A stretch of DNA of 48,702 nt from NCBI GenBank assembly GCA_028291345.1, contig JAQGIF010000103.1:1-48702 (forward strand), in the 5' to 3' direction. A model generated the notes under the pieces. It did not search any database and was not told the DNA's origin. It was given only the letters and a program-made list of their open reading frames with translations. Positions 1 through 8,056 of this stretch are shown here, one piece after another. Origin of the DNA: Rhodospirillales bacterium (GTDB lineage Bacteria > Pseudomonadota > Alphaproteobacteria > BOG-932 > Roseiterribacteraceae). Each line of letters opens with the position of its first letter. Within the stretch, counting starts at the first letter, position 1. The translations under genes and the position numbers were made by a program.

Positions 1-44
1 AAGCTTTCGCTGTTTGAGTTTTCCAGGGTGTTTGTCATTGGAGG

Positions 45-235
45 ACGGCGTTGGCGAAGATGCGCAGCAGCGGCGAGGTGCGCTACATCCCGAAGCATTG
101 ATCGGCGAGACCCTCGGTATTTCGCGAAACGCGAAGACGGTCACTGGGCTGTCCGCTTTGCCGATGTCCCGCCATCGCTCTATCCGGAAGCAATCTCCGC
201 ACGGAGATCTATCCCCCTACCCGGCGCGTTGCGCC
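45..235 (+). pseudogene. possible C-terminal remnant of an IS481-like transposase
   Basis: No intact gene is visible in the first 290 bases. Conceptual translation of the plus strand, switching frame twice, gives pieces (GEVRYIP, then LIGETLGIS, then KREDGHWAVRFADVP) whose order and wording resemble the C-terminal tail of integrase-core transposases of the IS481 type. Each piece is short and lies in a different frame, so if real this is a decayed scrap with at least two indels. No terminal inverted repeat or target duplication can be seen because the window begins here. It could equally be chance similarity in intergenic DNA. Confidence 0.22.
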
Positions 236-259
236 GACCTCCCCCTCAAGGGGGCAGGC

Positions 260-288
260 GCTTTTGAAGAATGCAGCACCTCAAAAGC
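260..288 (-). terminator. hairpin just after kdsA
   Basis: An 8-bp perfect inverted repeat (GCTTTTGA at 260-267 and TCAAAAGC at 281-288, 13-nt loop) begins a few bases beyond the kdsA stop on the minus strand. There is no clear run of U after it, so it is only a candidate terminator or a 3'-end-stabilising hairpin. Confidence 0.35.
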
Positions 289-290
289 CC

Positions 291-1160
291 CTAACGGACG
301 GCGCTCCGCTTCGCCAACCGGTCAAATTCGACCAGGGTCTCCAGCAATTCCGGCATATCCCTCAACGGAACCATATTCGGTCCGTCCGATGGGGCGCGGT
401 CAGGGTCTTCGTGGGTTTCCATGAACACGCCCGCCACGCCGACCGCGACTGCCGCGCGGGCGAGCACCGGCACGAAGCGGCGGTCGCCGCCCGAGCGGTC
501 GCCCAGCGCGCCAGGTTGCTGTACCGAATGGGTGGCGTCGAAGATCACCGGATGCCCGGTCTCGGCCATGATCGGCAAAGCGCGCATGTCGTTGACCAGG
601 GTGTTATAGCCGAAGCTGACGCCGCGTTCGGTCAGCAGGACATTGGGGTTGCCGGCATCGGTCACCTTGCGCGCGACATTCGCCATGTCCTTGGGCGCCA
701 GGAACTGTCCCTTTTTTACGTTGATCACGCAGCCGGTCTGCGCCGCCGCGATCAGCAGGTCGGTCTGGCGGCTGAGAAAGGCCGGGATTTGCAGGATATC
801 GACGACGCCGGCCAGCAGCGCGCATTGCTCCCGCTCATGCACGTCGGTCAGCACGGGCAGGCCCCAGCGTTCGCGGATTTCCGCGAAGATCGGCTGCGCC
901 GCCTCCAGCCCCAGCCCGCGCGGCGTATTGCCGGAGCTGCGATTGGCCTTGTCGAACGAGGTCTTGTAGATCAATCCGATCCCGGCCTTCTCAGCGATCT
1001 CCTTCAGCGCATGGCTGGTTTCGATCGCGTGGTCGCGGCTTTCCATCTGGCACGGGCCGGCGATCAACGCGAACGGCAAGTCGTTGCCGAAGGTGACGTT
1101 TCCGACGCTAACGTGATGGGGGCCGACATGAGGGGTCGCAGGCTGGCGAGCGTCCGGCAT
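291..1160 (-). CDS. kdsA: 3-deoxy-8-phosphooctulonate synthase (KDO-8-P synthase)
   Basis: Cytoplasmic class I aldolase that condenses phosphoenolpyruvate with arabinose 5-phosphate to KDO 8-phosphate, the first committed step towards KDO. Family signatures run in the expected order: GPCQMES near the N-terminus, [60 protein letters not shown], and [20 protein letters not shown] at the C-terminal end. The chosen start at 1160 (MPDARQ) gives 289 residues, close to the usual 275-285. The open frame runs 24 codons further upstream with no family similarity. The gene stands alone, facing away from the small ORF and rpmJ. Many sphingomonads are reported to carry glycosphingolipids instead of classical lipopolysaccharide, so the destination of the KDO is open. 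Confidence 0.96.
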   Translation of the reverse strand: MPDARQPATPHVGPHHVSVGNVTFGNDLPFALIAGPCQMESRDHAIETSHALKEIAEKAGIGLIYKTSFDKANRSSGNTPRGLGLEAAQPIFAEIRERWGLPVLTDVHEREQCALLAGVVDILQIPAFLSRQTDLLIAAAQTGCVINVKKGQFLAPKDMANVARKVTDAGNPNVLLTERGVSFGYNTLVNDMRALPIMAETGHPVIFDATHSVQQPGALGDRSGGDRRFVPVLARAAVAVGVAGVFMETHEDPDRAPSDGPNMVPLRDMPELLETLVEFDRLAKRSAVR

Positions 1161-1312
1161 TGCCGATGATCCTTTTCGCTTAAGGTCGCCTGGTATACGC
1201 CCCCCCGCCTTCGCCGCCAATGGACAGGGCATTTTCGCCCGGTCTTTTTCCGCTCTGGGTCCTCGGTTTTTCGAGTCTAGGCATCGTCCCGCTCCGATGG
1301 CATACTCTCCTC

Positions 1313-1540
1313 ATGGACGAGAAGATGAATATCATGCATCTGCGCCTCGCGATCGTGGGGGGCGGTGTTATCGTTGCGTTCGGGCTGGTCAGCCTGCTGC
1401 GCTTTCACCATCTGCCGATATTGAGCTTCACGGTCGGTCCGCTGATCAGCGCGACCTCCTGGCGGGCGCTCAGGGAAATCCACCGTAAGAAGAAATTCAT
1501 CGAAATTCGCCTGACCCCAGCTTCGCGCCGCCGCCGGTAA
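1313..1540 (+). CDS. small putative membrane protein
   Basis: A 75-codon open frame between kdsA and rpmJ. After a short N-terminus there are two hydrophobic stretches (about residues 9-25 and 27-45), then a very basic tail (REIHRKKKF and a final RRRR). The topology suggests a small inner-membrane protein with a positively charged cytoplasmic end. No convincing ribosome binding site precedes ATG 1313; a second ATG at 1325 is possible. I recognise no family. It could be a chance frame in GC-rich DNA, since the opposite strand is also open here. Confidence 0.33.
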   Translation: MDEKMNIMHLRLAIVGGGVIVAFGLVSLLRFHHLPILSFTVGPLISATSWRALREIHRKKKFIEIRLTPASRRRR

Positions 1541-1591
1541 CCCCGCCGGCTCGAATTTTCGAAGGTTTTTCGGAATTCCCCTCTCGGCTAA

Positions 1592-1620
1592 TTGACAAAT
1601 CTCCCGCGCAGGGGTTAGTT
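1592..1620 (+). promoter_or_regulatory. sigma-70-type promoter of rpmJ
   Basis: A perfect TTGACA (1592-1597), a 17-bp spacer and TTAGTT (1615-1620). Transcription would start near 1627, giving a leader of about 45 nt before the rpmJ start at 1671. Confidence 0.6.
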
Positions 1621-1670
1621 TCCGCGCCCTTGGAAAAGGACGGTCGAACGGGCCGCCCGAAGGAATTGCT

Positions 1671-1796
1671 ATGAAGATCGCCAGCTCCTTGAAGACTTTG
1701 AAGTTGCGCCACAAGGCGTGCCGCGTCGTGAAGCGGAGGGGACGCGTTTACGTGATCAACAAGCAGAACCCGCGCTTCAAAGCCCGCGCCGGCTGA
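1671..1796 (+). CDS. rpmJ: 50S ribosomal protein L36
   Basis: A 41-residue basic protein of the large ribosomal subunit, too short for most gene callers. It begins [15 protein letters not shown] and ends NPRFKARAG, the typical form of alphaproteobacterial L36. The family's zinc-binding version has four ligands in a CxxC...CxxxxH pattern. This copy keeps a single Cys (residue 17), so it belongs to the zinc-independent (YkgO-like, C-minus) branch that serves as the main L36 in alphaproteobacteria. An AGGAA ribosome binding site lies about 5 nt before the ATG. It is monocistronic and convergent with pyk, leaving 42 nt between the two stops. Confidence 0.93.
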   Translation: MKIASSLKTLKLRHKACRVVKRRGRVYVINKQNPRFKARAG

Positions 1797-1838
1797 TTTG
1801 CGCGCCTGTCTCGTCAGACCGGCACCCCAACGACATAA

Positions 1839-3284
1839 TTACTCGACGATCGCGATCCGTAACGTGTTGGTGCTTCCGGGCGTCCCGAACGGCACGCCCG
1901 CAGTCACTACCAGCCGGTCGCCCGCGTGCGCGATCCCCGTCGATCGCGCCATCCGCCCTGCCCGTTCCACCATCTGACTGAAACTGTGAATGTCCGGCGT
2001 GACGATGCTGCGCACGCCATAGGACAACGTCAAGCGCCGCGCGGTCTCAGCGCTGGCGGTTAGGCACAGAATCGGCATGGCCGGTCGCTCCCGCGATGCC
2101 CGCATGGTGGTGGAGCCTGAGGTCGTGAACGTCGCTATGGCGACCGCGCCGATCGTGCGCGCCACCTGATTGGCGGCCGCAGTGATCGCATCGCTCATGT
2201 TCGGCTCGGGCGGCAGGCTCTCGGTATTTATGCTGCGGCGATAGAACGGGTCGCGCTCGACCCGCCCTGCGATGCGATTCATAATTTCCACCGCCTCCAC
2301 CGGATAGGCCCCCGCCGCGGTTTCCGCCGAGAGCATCACCGCGTCGGCCCCCTCATAGACCGCGGTCGCGACATCAGAAGCCTCCGCCCGTGTCGGCGTC
2401 GGGGCCGAGATCATCGATTCCAACATCTGGGTGGCGACGATCACCGGCTTGCCTGCCCGGCGCACCGCGGCGACGATACGGCGCTGGGCAACTGGAACCT
2501 CCTCGGGCGGCAGTTCGACGCCCAGGTCGCCGCGCGCCACCATGACCCCGTCGGCGAGCGCAATCAGCGCATCGAGATGCTCCAGCGCCTGCGGCTTCTC
2601 CAGCTTGACGATCAGCGCGGCGCGGCTGCCGATCAGCTGCTGTGCCTCGACCACGTCCTCGGGCCGCTGAACGAAGGACACCGCGATCCAATCGACACCG
2701 AACGACAGCGCCGCTGCCAGGTCGACCCTGTCTTTCGCGGTCATTGCGGCGAGCGGCAACACGACGCCAGGCACGTTGACGCCTTTATGATCCGACAGCG
2801 ACCGGCCCGAGATAACGGTGGTCTCGAGGTAACCAGTCCCCTGCCCGGTCACCTGCAGCCTGACTCGGCCGTCGTCGAGCAGAATGTCCGAACCGAGTGT
2901 CAGCGCCTTGAAAAGCTCGGGGTGCGGTAGCTGCACCCGTGCGCGGTCCCCTAGGGCTGGATCGGTATCGAGACGGAAGGGCTGACCGGCCTGGAGCCCG
3001 ATCGTGCCGGCCCCAAAACGGCCGATTCTAAGCTTGGGTCCCTGCAGGTCGGCGATGATCGCGATCGGCTGGTCGTACTGCGCCTCGACATGGCGGATAG
3101 CCTCGACGCGGGCGCGATGCTCAACGACGGTGCCGTGGCTGAAATTCAGCCGGAAGCAGTCGGCGCCGGACCGGAACAGGGCTTCGATCTGCTCGGCCGT
3201 TCCGCTGGCGGGTCCCAAGGTCGCCACGATCTTGGTGCTTCTTGAACGGGGGAGAAGGCTAAATTGATGACGATGCGCGTTCAT
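1839..3284 (-). CDS. pyk: pyruvate kinase
   Basis: Glycolytic enzyme transferring phosphate from phosphoenolpyruvate to ADP. Start ATG 3284 (MNAHRHQFSLLPRSR) gives 481 residues, the usual bacterial length; the open frame upstream shows no similarity to the family. Visible signatures are TKIVATLGPAS at the N-terminus, FRLNFSHG, the active-site block VKLEKPQALEHLD with MVARGDLGVELPPEEVP, the phosphate-binding TSGSTTMRAS region and a complete C-terminal allosteric domain. It is monocistronic, divergent from the exported SH3-domain protein and convergent with rpmJ. Confidence 0.96.
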   Translation of the reverse strand: MNAHRHQFSLLPRSRSTKIVATLGPASGTAEQIEALFRSGADCFRLNFSHGTVVEHRARVEAIRHVEAQYDQPIAIIADLQGPKLRIGRFGAGTIGLQAGQPFRLDTDPALGDRARVQLPHPELFKALTLGSDILLDDGRVRLQVTGQGTGYLETTVISGRSLSDHKGVNVPGVVLPLAAMTAKDRVDLAAALSFGVDWIAVSFVQRPEDVVEAQQLIGSRAALIVKLEKPQALEHLDALIALADGVMVARGDLGVELPPEEVPVAQRRIVAAVRRAGKPVIVATQMLESMISAPTPTRAEASDVATAVYEGADAVMLSAETAAGAYPVEAVEIMNRIAGRVERDPFYRRSINTESLPPEPNMSDAITAAANQVARTIGAVAIATFTTSGSTTMRASRERPAMPILCLTASAETARRLTLSYGVRSIVTPDIHSFSQMVERAGRMARSTGIAHAGDRLVVTAGVPFGTPGSTNTLRIAIVE

Positions 3285-3364
3285 AATGGCCTGCTTGGGA
3301 TGCCTTAGTACTGGAACCGGCGGGCGCCAGCGGCATATTGAATGAATAAAGGGAGGGGAGCCAC

Positions 3365-4459
3365 ATGATGACTCAACACACAATATACAGTTTTGGGGCA
3401 GGAGCGGCGTTGGCATTTTGCCTGACTGCTGTCCCCGCGTCCGCCGAGGACGTGCCCATCGGCTATCAGCCCGGCTGGCAGATCGATGCACGCAAGGTGG
3501 TTCCACAGCTGGACAAGCCGACGGGCCGATCGCTGGCTAATTTCACCGCTCCGTCATCCGGCTTCGACATGGACAGCTATCGCGGGGGCGCACCGGAGCG
3601 TCTCGCGCGAGGGCCGGGCCCTCTCGCGCACGGCCCCGACCGACTCGCCCAAGGGATTGCCTATGATGCGCAAGGCCTGCTGAATATCACGGTCGCCGGC
3701 CCCTATAGGATCGGCGCGACCGTCGCCTGGGGCGCGGGCCAACCCGGCCCCGAGGCGACCTGCCGCCTTTCCCTGTCGCTGGACGAGCGCGTGCTGACGG
3801 AATGGAAAGGGCCACTCTCGATTATTCCCGGCCAACGCGCGCAGCAGGCCAATGCCGACCTACAGCCCGGCCTCCATCCTGTGCAATTGCGGGCAGCCTG
3901 CGACCGGCCCGTCGGTGCGCGCGTCACTGTCGCGCTCATGATGAAGGCACCATCTGACCGGGATCTGCGGCCGCTAGGACCGGCCGAAATTGTCCATCCC
4001 GGTTCCGACGGGCCAGGCACTGTTGCCCAGACGCCACCGCCCGCCACCACGCCTCCCGAACAGGCCAGCCCTCCGAAGGGCGCCACAACCATGATCGCGA
4101 CAGCCAACCTTAACGTACGCGCGCGGCCCACGACGCGATCCCGGCGGCTGCTCGGCCTGAACGCAGGCCAGCATGTCGAAGTCGCCGGGCCTGCGTCCGA
4201 TCCCGCCTGGGTTCGGTTGGTCCGTGGCGGTTTCGTCCAGTCTGCATTTCTGCGGCCGCAGGAAGCGGCCGGACCGGCGCGGCCCGAACCCGACGCACCG
4301 CCATCGCCGTCGCCGTCGCCGCAAGACCACACGCCCCGGGAATATAAAGTTGGTGAATGCCGTCCCTATCGAACGCCGACATCCAGTGACAACGGCCAAC
4401 CGAGGACCTACGGGCAGACCTGCCTGCAGGCTGATGGACACTGGCGGGTCATCCGATAA
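3365..4459 (+). CDS. exported protein with bacterial SH3 domain
   Basis: A 364-residue protein of unknown function. Residues 1-27 form a clear Sec signal peptide ending PASA|ED. The middle (about 50-200) looks like a beta-rich domain with repeated LARGPGPLAHGPDRLAQG wording and two Cys. A proline-rich linker of about 30 residues follows, then an SH3-like domain (about 240-298: NLNVRARPTTRSRRLLGLN...VEVAGP) of the kind that often binds cell-wall peptides. The tail is Pro/Ser-rich with two Cys (GECRPYR, GQTCLQ) that could form a disulfide in the periplasm. A strong GGGAGGGGAG ribosome binding site supports the start. Its neighbours do not suggest a pathway; a role at the cell wall is an inference from the SH3 domain. 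Confidence 0.85.
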   Translation: MMTQHTIYSFGAGAALAFCLTAVPASAEDVPIGYQPGWQIDARKVVPQLDKPTGRSLANFTAPSSGFDMDSYRGGAPERLARGPGPLAHGPDRLAQGIAYDAQGLLNITVAGPYRIGATVAWGAGQPGPEATCRLSLSLDERVLTEWKGPLSIIPGQRAQQANADLQPGLHPVQLRAACDRPVGARVTVALMMKAPSDRDLRPLGPAEIVHPGSDGPGTVAQTPPPATTPPEQASPPKGATTMIATANLNVRARPTTRSRRLLGLNAGQHVEVAGPASDPAWVRLVRGGFVQSAFLRPQEAAGPARPEPDAPPSPSPSPQDHTPREYKVGECRPYRTPTSSDNGQPRTYGQTCLQADGHWRVIR

Positions 4460-4550
4460 GACGATCCATTTTCACCCGGATTTGTGCTAGAGACTGCGCG
4501 GTCCCGCCGAAACTCCGGCGGCCTTCGCCCTCAGAGCCCGCGGACCCCTG

Positions 4551-5456
4551 ATGCGCTTCGTCGCCACATTGATCGGCCCGGCTCCGGGCAGCTTGACCGA
4601 AACCGAAACGACGGCTGCGCGCCGGGCCTTGTCGGCACTGGGCGCCGACTCCGTATCGGCCGGCTGGCTGGCCGAGAGAGAGGCTGCGGACCTGATTTTC
4701 GAGGACCTCGACCCCGACCAGGCCGACGCCGCGATCCGCCGGGCGCTGGACGGTGCGCCGATCGACTGCATTGCGCAGCCAGTCGAGAACCGGCGCAAAA
4801 GGCTGCTGATCGCGGATATGGAATCGACGATCATCGAGCAGGAAATGCTGGACGAGATCGCGGATCTGCGCGGTATCAAGCCGGAGATCGCAAATATCAC
4901 CGCCCGCGCCATGAATGGCGAGATCGACTTCGTCGGCGCGCTGAACGAGCGGGTGGCGCTTCTGGCCGGATTATCGGAAAGTGCGATCGATGGCCTGCTC
5001 GGCCGGATCACCTTTACGCCCGGGGCGGTGGCTCTGGTCCGGACGATGCGTGCCAACGGCGCCCGCACCCTGCTCGTTTCCGGCGGCTTCACGCTGTTCG
5101 CCGACCGGGTCGCCGCGACGCTGGGCTTCGACGTGGTCAGCGCCAATGTACTGGAATTTTCGGGAGCGGCGGGCGAACGCGTCCTGACCGGGAGGGTCGT
5201 GCCGCCAATTCGCGACCGTGCCGACAAGCTGGAGCAACTGACCGCGCAGTCCGGCCGCTATCGCATTCCGCTGACGGAAACGATCGCCGTGGGCGACGGC
5301 GCGAACGATGTGCCGATGCTGCTCGCCGCCGGACTGGGCGTCGCGTTCCATGCTAAGCCGGCCGTAAAGCAAGCCGTGCGCGCGCGGGTCGATCACACGG
5401 GGCTGGCTGCGCTGCTTTACGCCCAGGGATATGCCTCAGCAGAGATCATCGGCTGA
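4551..5456 (+). CDS. serB: phosphoserine phosphatase
   Basis: Last step of serine synthesis, hydrolysing phosphoserine to serine. The 301-residue protein has an N-terminal ACT-like region (about 1-75) and a C-terminal HAD phosphatase domain. HAD motif I reads IADMESTIIEQEMLDEIA, with nucleophile Asp89. Motif II is LLVSGGFTLFADRVA, and motif IV is VGDGANDVPMLLAAGLGVAFHAKP. The second acidic residue of motif I is Glu91 where most SerB proteins have Asp (DxDST). ThrH-type relatives also carry Glu there, so activity is probably kept. The gene is convergent with degP, with only 9 bp between the stop codons. Confidence 0.93.
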   Translation: MRFVATLIGPAPGSLTETETTAARRALSALGADSVSAGWLAEREAADLIFEDLDPDQADAAIRRALDGAPIDCIAQPVENRRKRLLIADMESTIIEQEMLDEIADLRGIKPEIANITARAMNGEIDFVGALNERVALLAGLSESAIDGLLGRITFTPGAVALVRTMRANGARTLLVSGGFTLFADRVAATLGFDVVSANVLEFSGAAGERVLTGRVVPPIRDRADKLEQLTAQSGRYRIPLTETIAVGDGANDVPMLLAAGLGVAFHAKPAVKQAVRARVDHTGLAALLYAQGYASAEIIG

Positions 5457-5471
5457 GGCAAGAGATCAGCC
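5432..5471. terminator. overlapping hairpins between convergent serB and degP
   Basis: Two inverted repeats share sequence across the two stop codons: TGCCTCAGC/GCTGAGGCA (9 bp, 5432-5440 with 5452-5460) and GGCTGA/TCAGCC (6 bp, 5451-5456 with 5466-5471). Neither has a long U-run. They may end transcription from both sides in this very short intergenic space. Confidence 0.35.
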
Positions 5472-6977
5472 CTTCGACTTGGCGTCGACCGGTAAGGCAT
5501 AGAAGCGCGTATCGCCGCCCTGGCCCTGGACCAGCAATAGGACCGATTTCTTGTTGGCCTTGCGCGCCGCGTCGACCTTGGCCACGACATCCTTTGGCGA
5601 CTTGACCTCCTGCTGATTGACCTCAAGCAGGACATCGCCCGGCGTCAGCTGCTTCTCGGCGGCGGGACTGTCGGGGGCGACGCTGGTCACCAGGACGCCG
5701 GACACGTCATCGCCCAACTGGAAGCGCTGCCGCGATTCCGCGGTGATCGCCGCAAGGCCGAGACCCAGCTGCGTGACCGACTCACCATCTTTTTTCGGCG
5801 CGCCTTCTTTTTCGTTAAGCCCGTTATCGGCTGAGGCCAAGACCTTGGATTCCGGCATTTCAGCAATCTTGATGTTCTTGCCAACCTCTTTGCCGTCGCG
5901 CCAGACCTTGATCGGCACCTCATGGTCGATCGGGGTCTCGACCACCATGCGGGGCAGGTGCCGGCTGTCGGGAACGTCCTTGCCGTCGAAGGTCAGGATC
6001 ACGTCGTTAGCCTGGATTCCGGCGGCAGCGGCCGGGCTCTTGGGCTGCACGCTTGAGACCAGCGCGCCCGCTGCCTCTTTCAAACCGAGACTGTCGGCGA
6101 TGTCCTGATCGACATTCTGGATGCTGACGCCAAGCCAGCCGCGCTTGGCTTTGCCCGACTGGATCAGCTGGGCGATGATCGGGCGAACCTCTACCGACGG
6201 GTGGGCGAAGCCCAGGCCAATCGACCCGCCCGACGGGGAATAGATGAGAGAGGTAATCCCGATGACCTCTCCCTTCATATTAAAGAGCGGACCGCCCGAA
6301 TTGCCTTTATTGATGGAGGCGTCGGTCTGGATGTAATTATCGTAGCGGCCCCCGATATCGCGATTGCGCGCCGAGATAATTCCCGCCGAGACGGTGCCCG
6401 ACAGCGCAAACGGCTCGCCGATCGCCAGCACCCATTCGCCGACCCGGGCGGCATTGCTGTCACCCCATGTGACGGCGACGAGAGCGGGCGATGGGTCGAT
6501 CTTAAGAACAGCGACATCGGCCAGCACGTCACGACCGACCACTTTGGCGGAGAATGTCTTTTCATTCTGCAACGTGACTTTGATCTCGTCGGCCGGCGGG
6601 CTGTTCGGGTCCTCGCCGACGATGACGTGATTGTTCGTAACGACATAGCCTTTTTCGGCGTCGATCACGAAGCCAGAACCAACGGAAACGCCCCTGCGCT
6701 GGGCCTGCTCGCCCTGGCCGTTGCGCTCCATGAATTCCTTGAAGAACTCCTCGAACGGAGAACCGGACGGCGCCTGCGGGGCGTCCTGTGCCTCTTTCTT
6801 GGTTTCGGCCGGTTTGGACCGGGCCGAAATATTCACCACGGTGGGCAAAAGCTTGGCGGAAAGCTCGGCGAAATCCCAGGGTGGCGCATGCTGGGCGAGG
6901 GCCGGCAACGGCGCGAGTATCGTTAGGCCGACGGCAAAGGCACCGGCGAAGATACGTCGCTTGCCATAAGTCGCCAT
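5466..6977 (-). CDS. degP: periplasmic serine endoprotease, DegP/HtrA family
   Basis: Envelope quality-control protease that degrades misfolded periplasmic proteins. Start ATG 6977 (MATYGKRRIF) puts a signal peptide at residues 1-29 (ending PALAQ). The trypsin-like domain has the full catalytic triad His117 (TNNHVI), Asp154 (ADVAVLKID) and Ser227 (GNSGGPLFN). Two PDZ domains follow (about 295-385 and 410-495), so the 503-residue architecture is complete. A loop rich in Glu/Gly/Gln before the protease domain resembles the LA loop. Upstream on the same strand are hflK and hflC, but a 186-bp gap with its own promoter separates them. The alphaproteobacterial order hflK-hflC-degP is common. Confidence 0.95.
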   Translation of the reverse strand: MATYGKRRIFAGAFAVGLTILAPLPALAQHAPPWDFAELSAKLLPTVVNISARSKPAETKKEAQDAPQAPSGSPFEEFFKEFMERNGQGEQAQRRGVSVGSGFVIDAEKGYVVTNNHVIVGEDPNSPPADEIKVTLQNEKTFSAKVVGRDVLADVAVLKIDPSPALVAVTWGDSNAARVGEWVLAIGEPFALSGTVSAGIISARNRDIGGRYDNYIQTDASINKGNSGGPLFNMKGEVIGITSLIYSPSGGSIGLGFAHPSVEVRPIIAQLIQSGKAKRGWLGVSIQNVDQDIADSLGLKEAAGALVSSVQPKSPAAAAGIQANDVILTFDGKDVPDSRHLPRMVVETPIDHEVPIKVWRDGKEVGKNIKIAEMPESKVLASADNGLNEKEGAPKKDGESVTQLGLGLAAITAESRQRFQLGDDVSGVLVTSVAPDSPAAEKQLTPGDVLLEVNQQEVKSPKDVVAKVDAARKANKKSVLLLVQGQGGDTRFYALPVDAKSKG

Positions 6978-7054
6978 GGGCTTGTTTTGCGCAGGCGCAT
7001 GGCGCGCGGCGGCGAATTCACTCTGGCTCACGGACAAAGACCTCTTCCTCAGGT

Positions 7055-7121
7055 GTCTGGCGGGCCGCCAGACAGCGCACGGATAAAGATAGCATGTAAG
7101 AGCCGTGCGAGGCGTGGTCAA
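7055..7121 (-). promoter_or_regulatory. degP promoter and leader hairpin
   Basis: On the minus strand TTGACC (7121-7116), a 17-bp spacer and TACATG (7098-7093) form a sigma-70-like promoter in the hflC-degP gap. Just inside the expected transcript a near-perfect palindrome GTCTGGCGG/CCGCCAGAC (7055-7073) could fold as a hairpin or bind a regulator. The leader would be about 110 nt. Confidence 0.45.
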
Positions 7122-7163
7122 CTGTCGCATCCCCGGCCTGCACAGGCGTTTCCCAAGATGCGC

Positions 7164-8054
7164 CTATTTCGCGGGTGCACTTTTGACTTGGTCGGGACGC
7201 GTCAGATAACGCAGGAAGTCCGAATTCGGCGAGAGCACATACTGCGTCTCATCGCCGCCCAGCGTTTTCTTATAGGCGTCGAGCGACCGATAGAATGCGT
7301 AGAAATCCGGGTCTCGGCCAAAAGCCTCGGCATAGGTCGCGGTCGCCTGGGCATCGCCTTCGCCATGGGCGATATCCGCCTGCCGTTTCGCCTCGGCCAG
7401 GATGACCGTCCTCTCGCGGTCTGCCTTGGCCTTGATTTGCTGCGCCTGCTCGTATCCTTCGGCTCGGAACTGTGCGGCCTCACGCTGGCGTTCCGAGTTC
7501 ATCTGGCCATAGATCGACTGGCTGATCGATTCCGGGAAATTGGCCCGGCTGATCCGCACGTCGGCAACAGAAAGACCCAGTGGCGTCGCAGCGTCGTTCA
7601 CTTTGGTGCGGATCGCCTGCATCACGCCTTCCCGATCTCTGGACAGCATGGTCGTCACTGTGGTGCCGCCCAACACGTCACGCAGCGTGGCGTTCATCGA
7701 AGAGGTCAGGCGCAGACGGGCACCTTCGTCGGTCCTGACCGCCTGATAGAATTTCAGCGGATCGACGATCTGGAAGACCGCATAGGCATCGACGACGAGC
7801 CGTCTTTGATCGGACAGGATCACTTCCTGCGGCGGAGATTCGATATCGAGCAGCCGTTTCTCGTAAATGACGACATCCTGGATCAGCGGAACCTTGAATT
7901 TAAGCCCGGCGGTCTTATCGATCCGCTTGACCGCGCCGAACTGCAGTACGATCGCCTGTTCGGTTTCGCTGACCGTGAAGTATGACTGCGTCAGAATCAG
8001 CAGCGCAACGATGGCGGCAATACCGCCAAAAATGAAGGTGCGTGTGATTTGCAT
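7164..8054 (-). CDS. hflC: HflC, SPFH-domain modulator of FtsH
   Basis: Membrane-anchored partner of HflK. In the family the HflK/HflC complex encloses and restrains the FtsH protease. One N-terminal transmembrane helix (about residues 7-25) is followed by an SPFH/band-7 domain (QAIVLQFGAVKRIDKTAGLKFKVP) and a long helical region rich in Ala, Glu, Arg and Gln (AEGYEQAQQIKAKADRERTV). The full length is 296 residues. The start lies 2 nt beyond the hflK stop, so the two are translationally coupled. Confidence 0.95.
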   Translation of the reverse strand: MQITRTFIFGGIAAIVALLILTQSYFTVSETEQAIVLQFGAVKRIDKTAGLKFKVPLIQDVVIYEKRLLDIESPPQEVILSDQRRLVVDAYAVFQIVDPLKFYQAVRTDEGARLRLTSSMNATLRDVLGGTTVTTMLSRDREGVMQAIRTKVNDAATPLGLSVADVRISRANFPESISQSIYGQMNSERQREAAQFRAEGYEQAQQIKAKADRERTVILAEAKRQADIAHGEGDAQATATYAEAFGRDPDFYAFYRSLDAYKKTLGGDETQYVLSPNSDFLRYLTRPDQVKSAPAK

Positions 8055-8056
8055 GA

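Noticed and set aside
14-424. 136-codon plus-strand frame over the left edge and the kdsA 3' end
   Set aside because: It overlaps a certain gene on the other strand and has no ribosome binding site or family similarity as one continuous protein.
2491-2520. GGAAC strings inside genes (for example in pyk and sspB) as EcfG promoters
   Set aside because: They lie within conserved coding sequence and lack GTT at the right distance.
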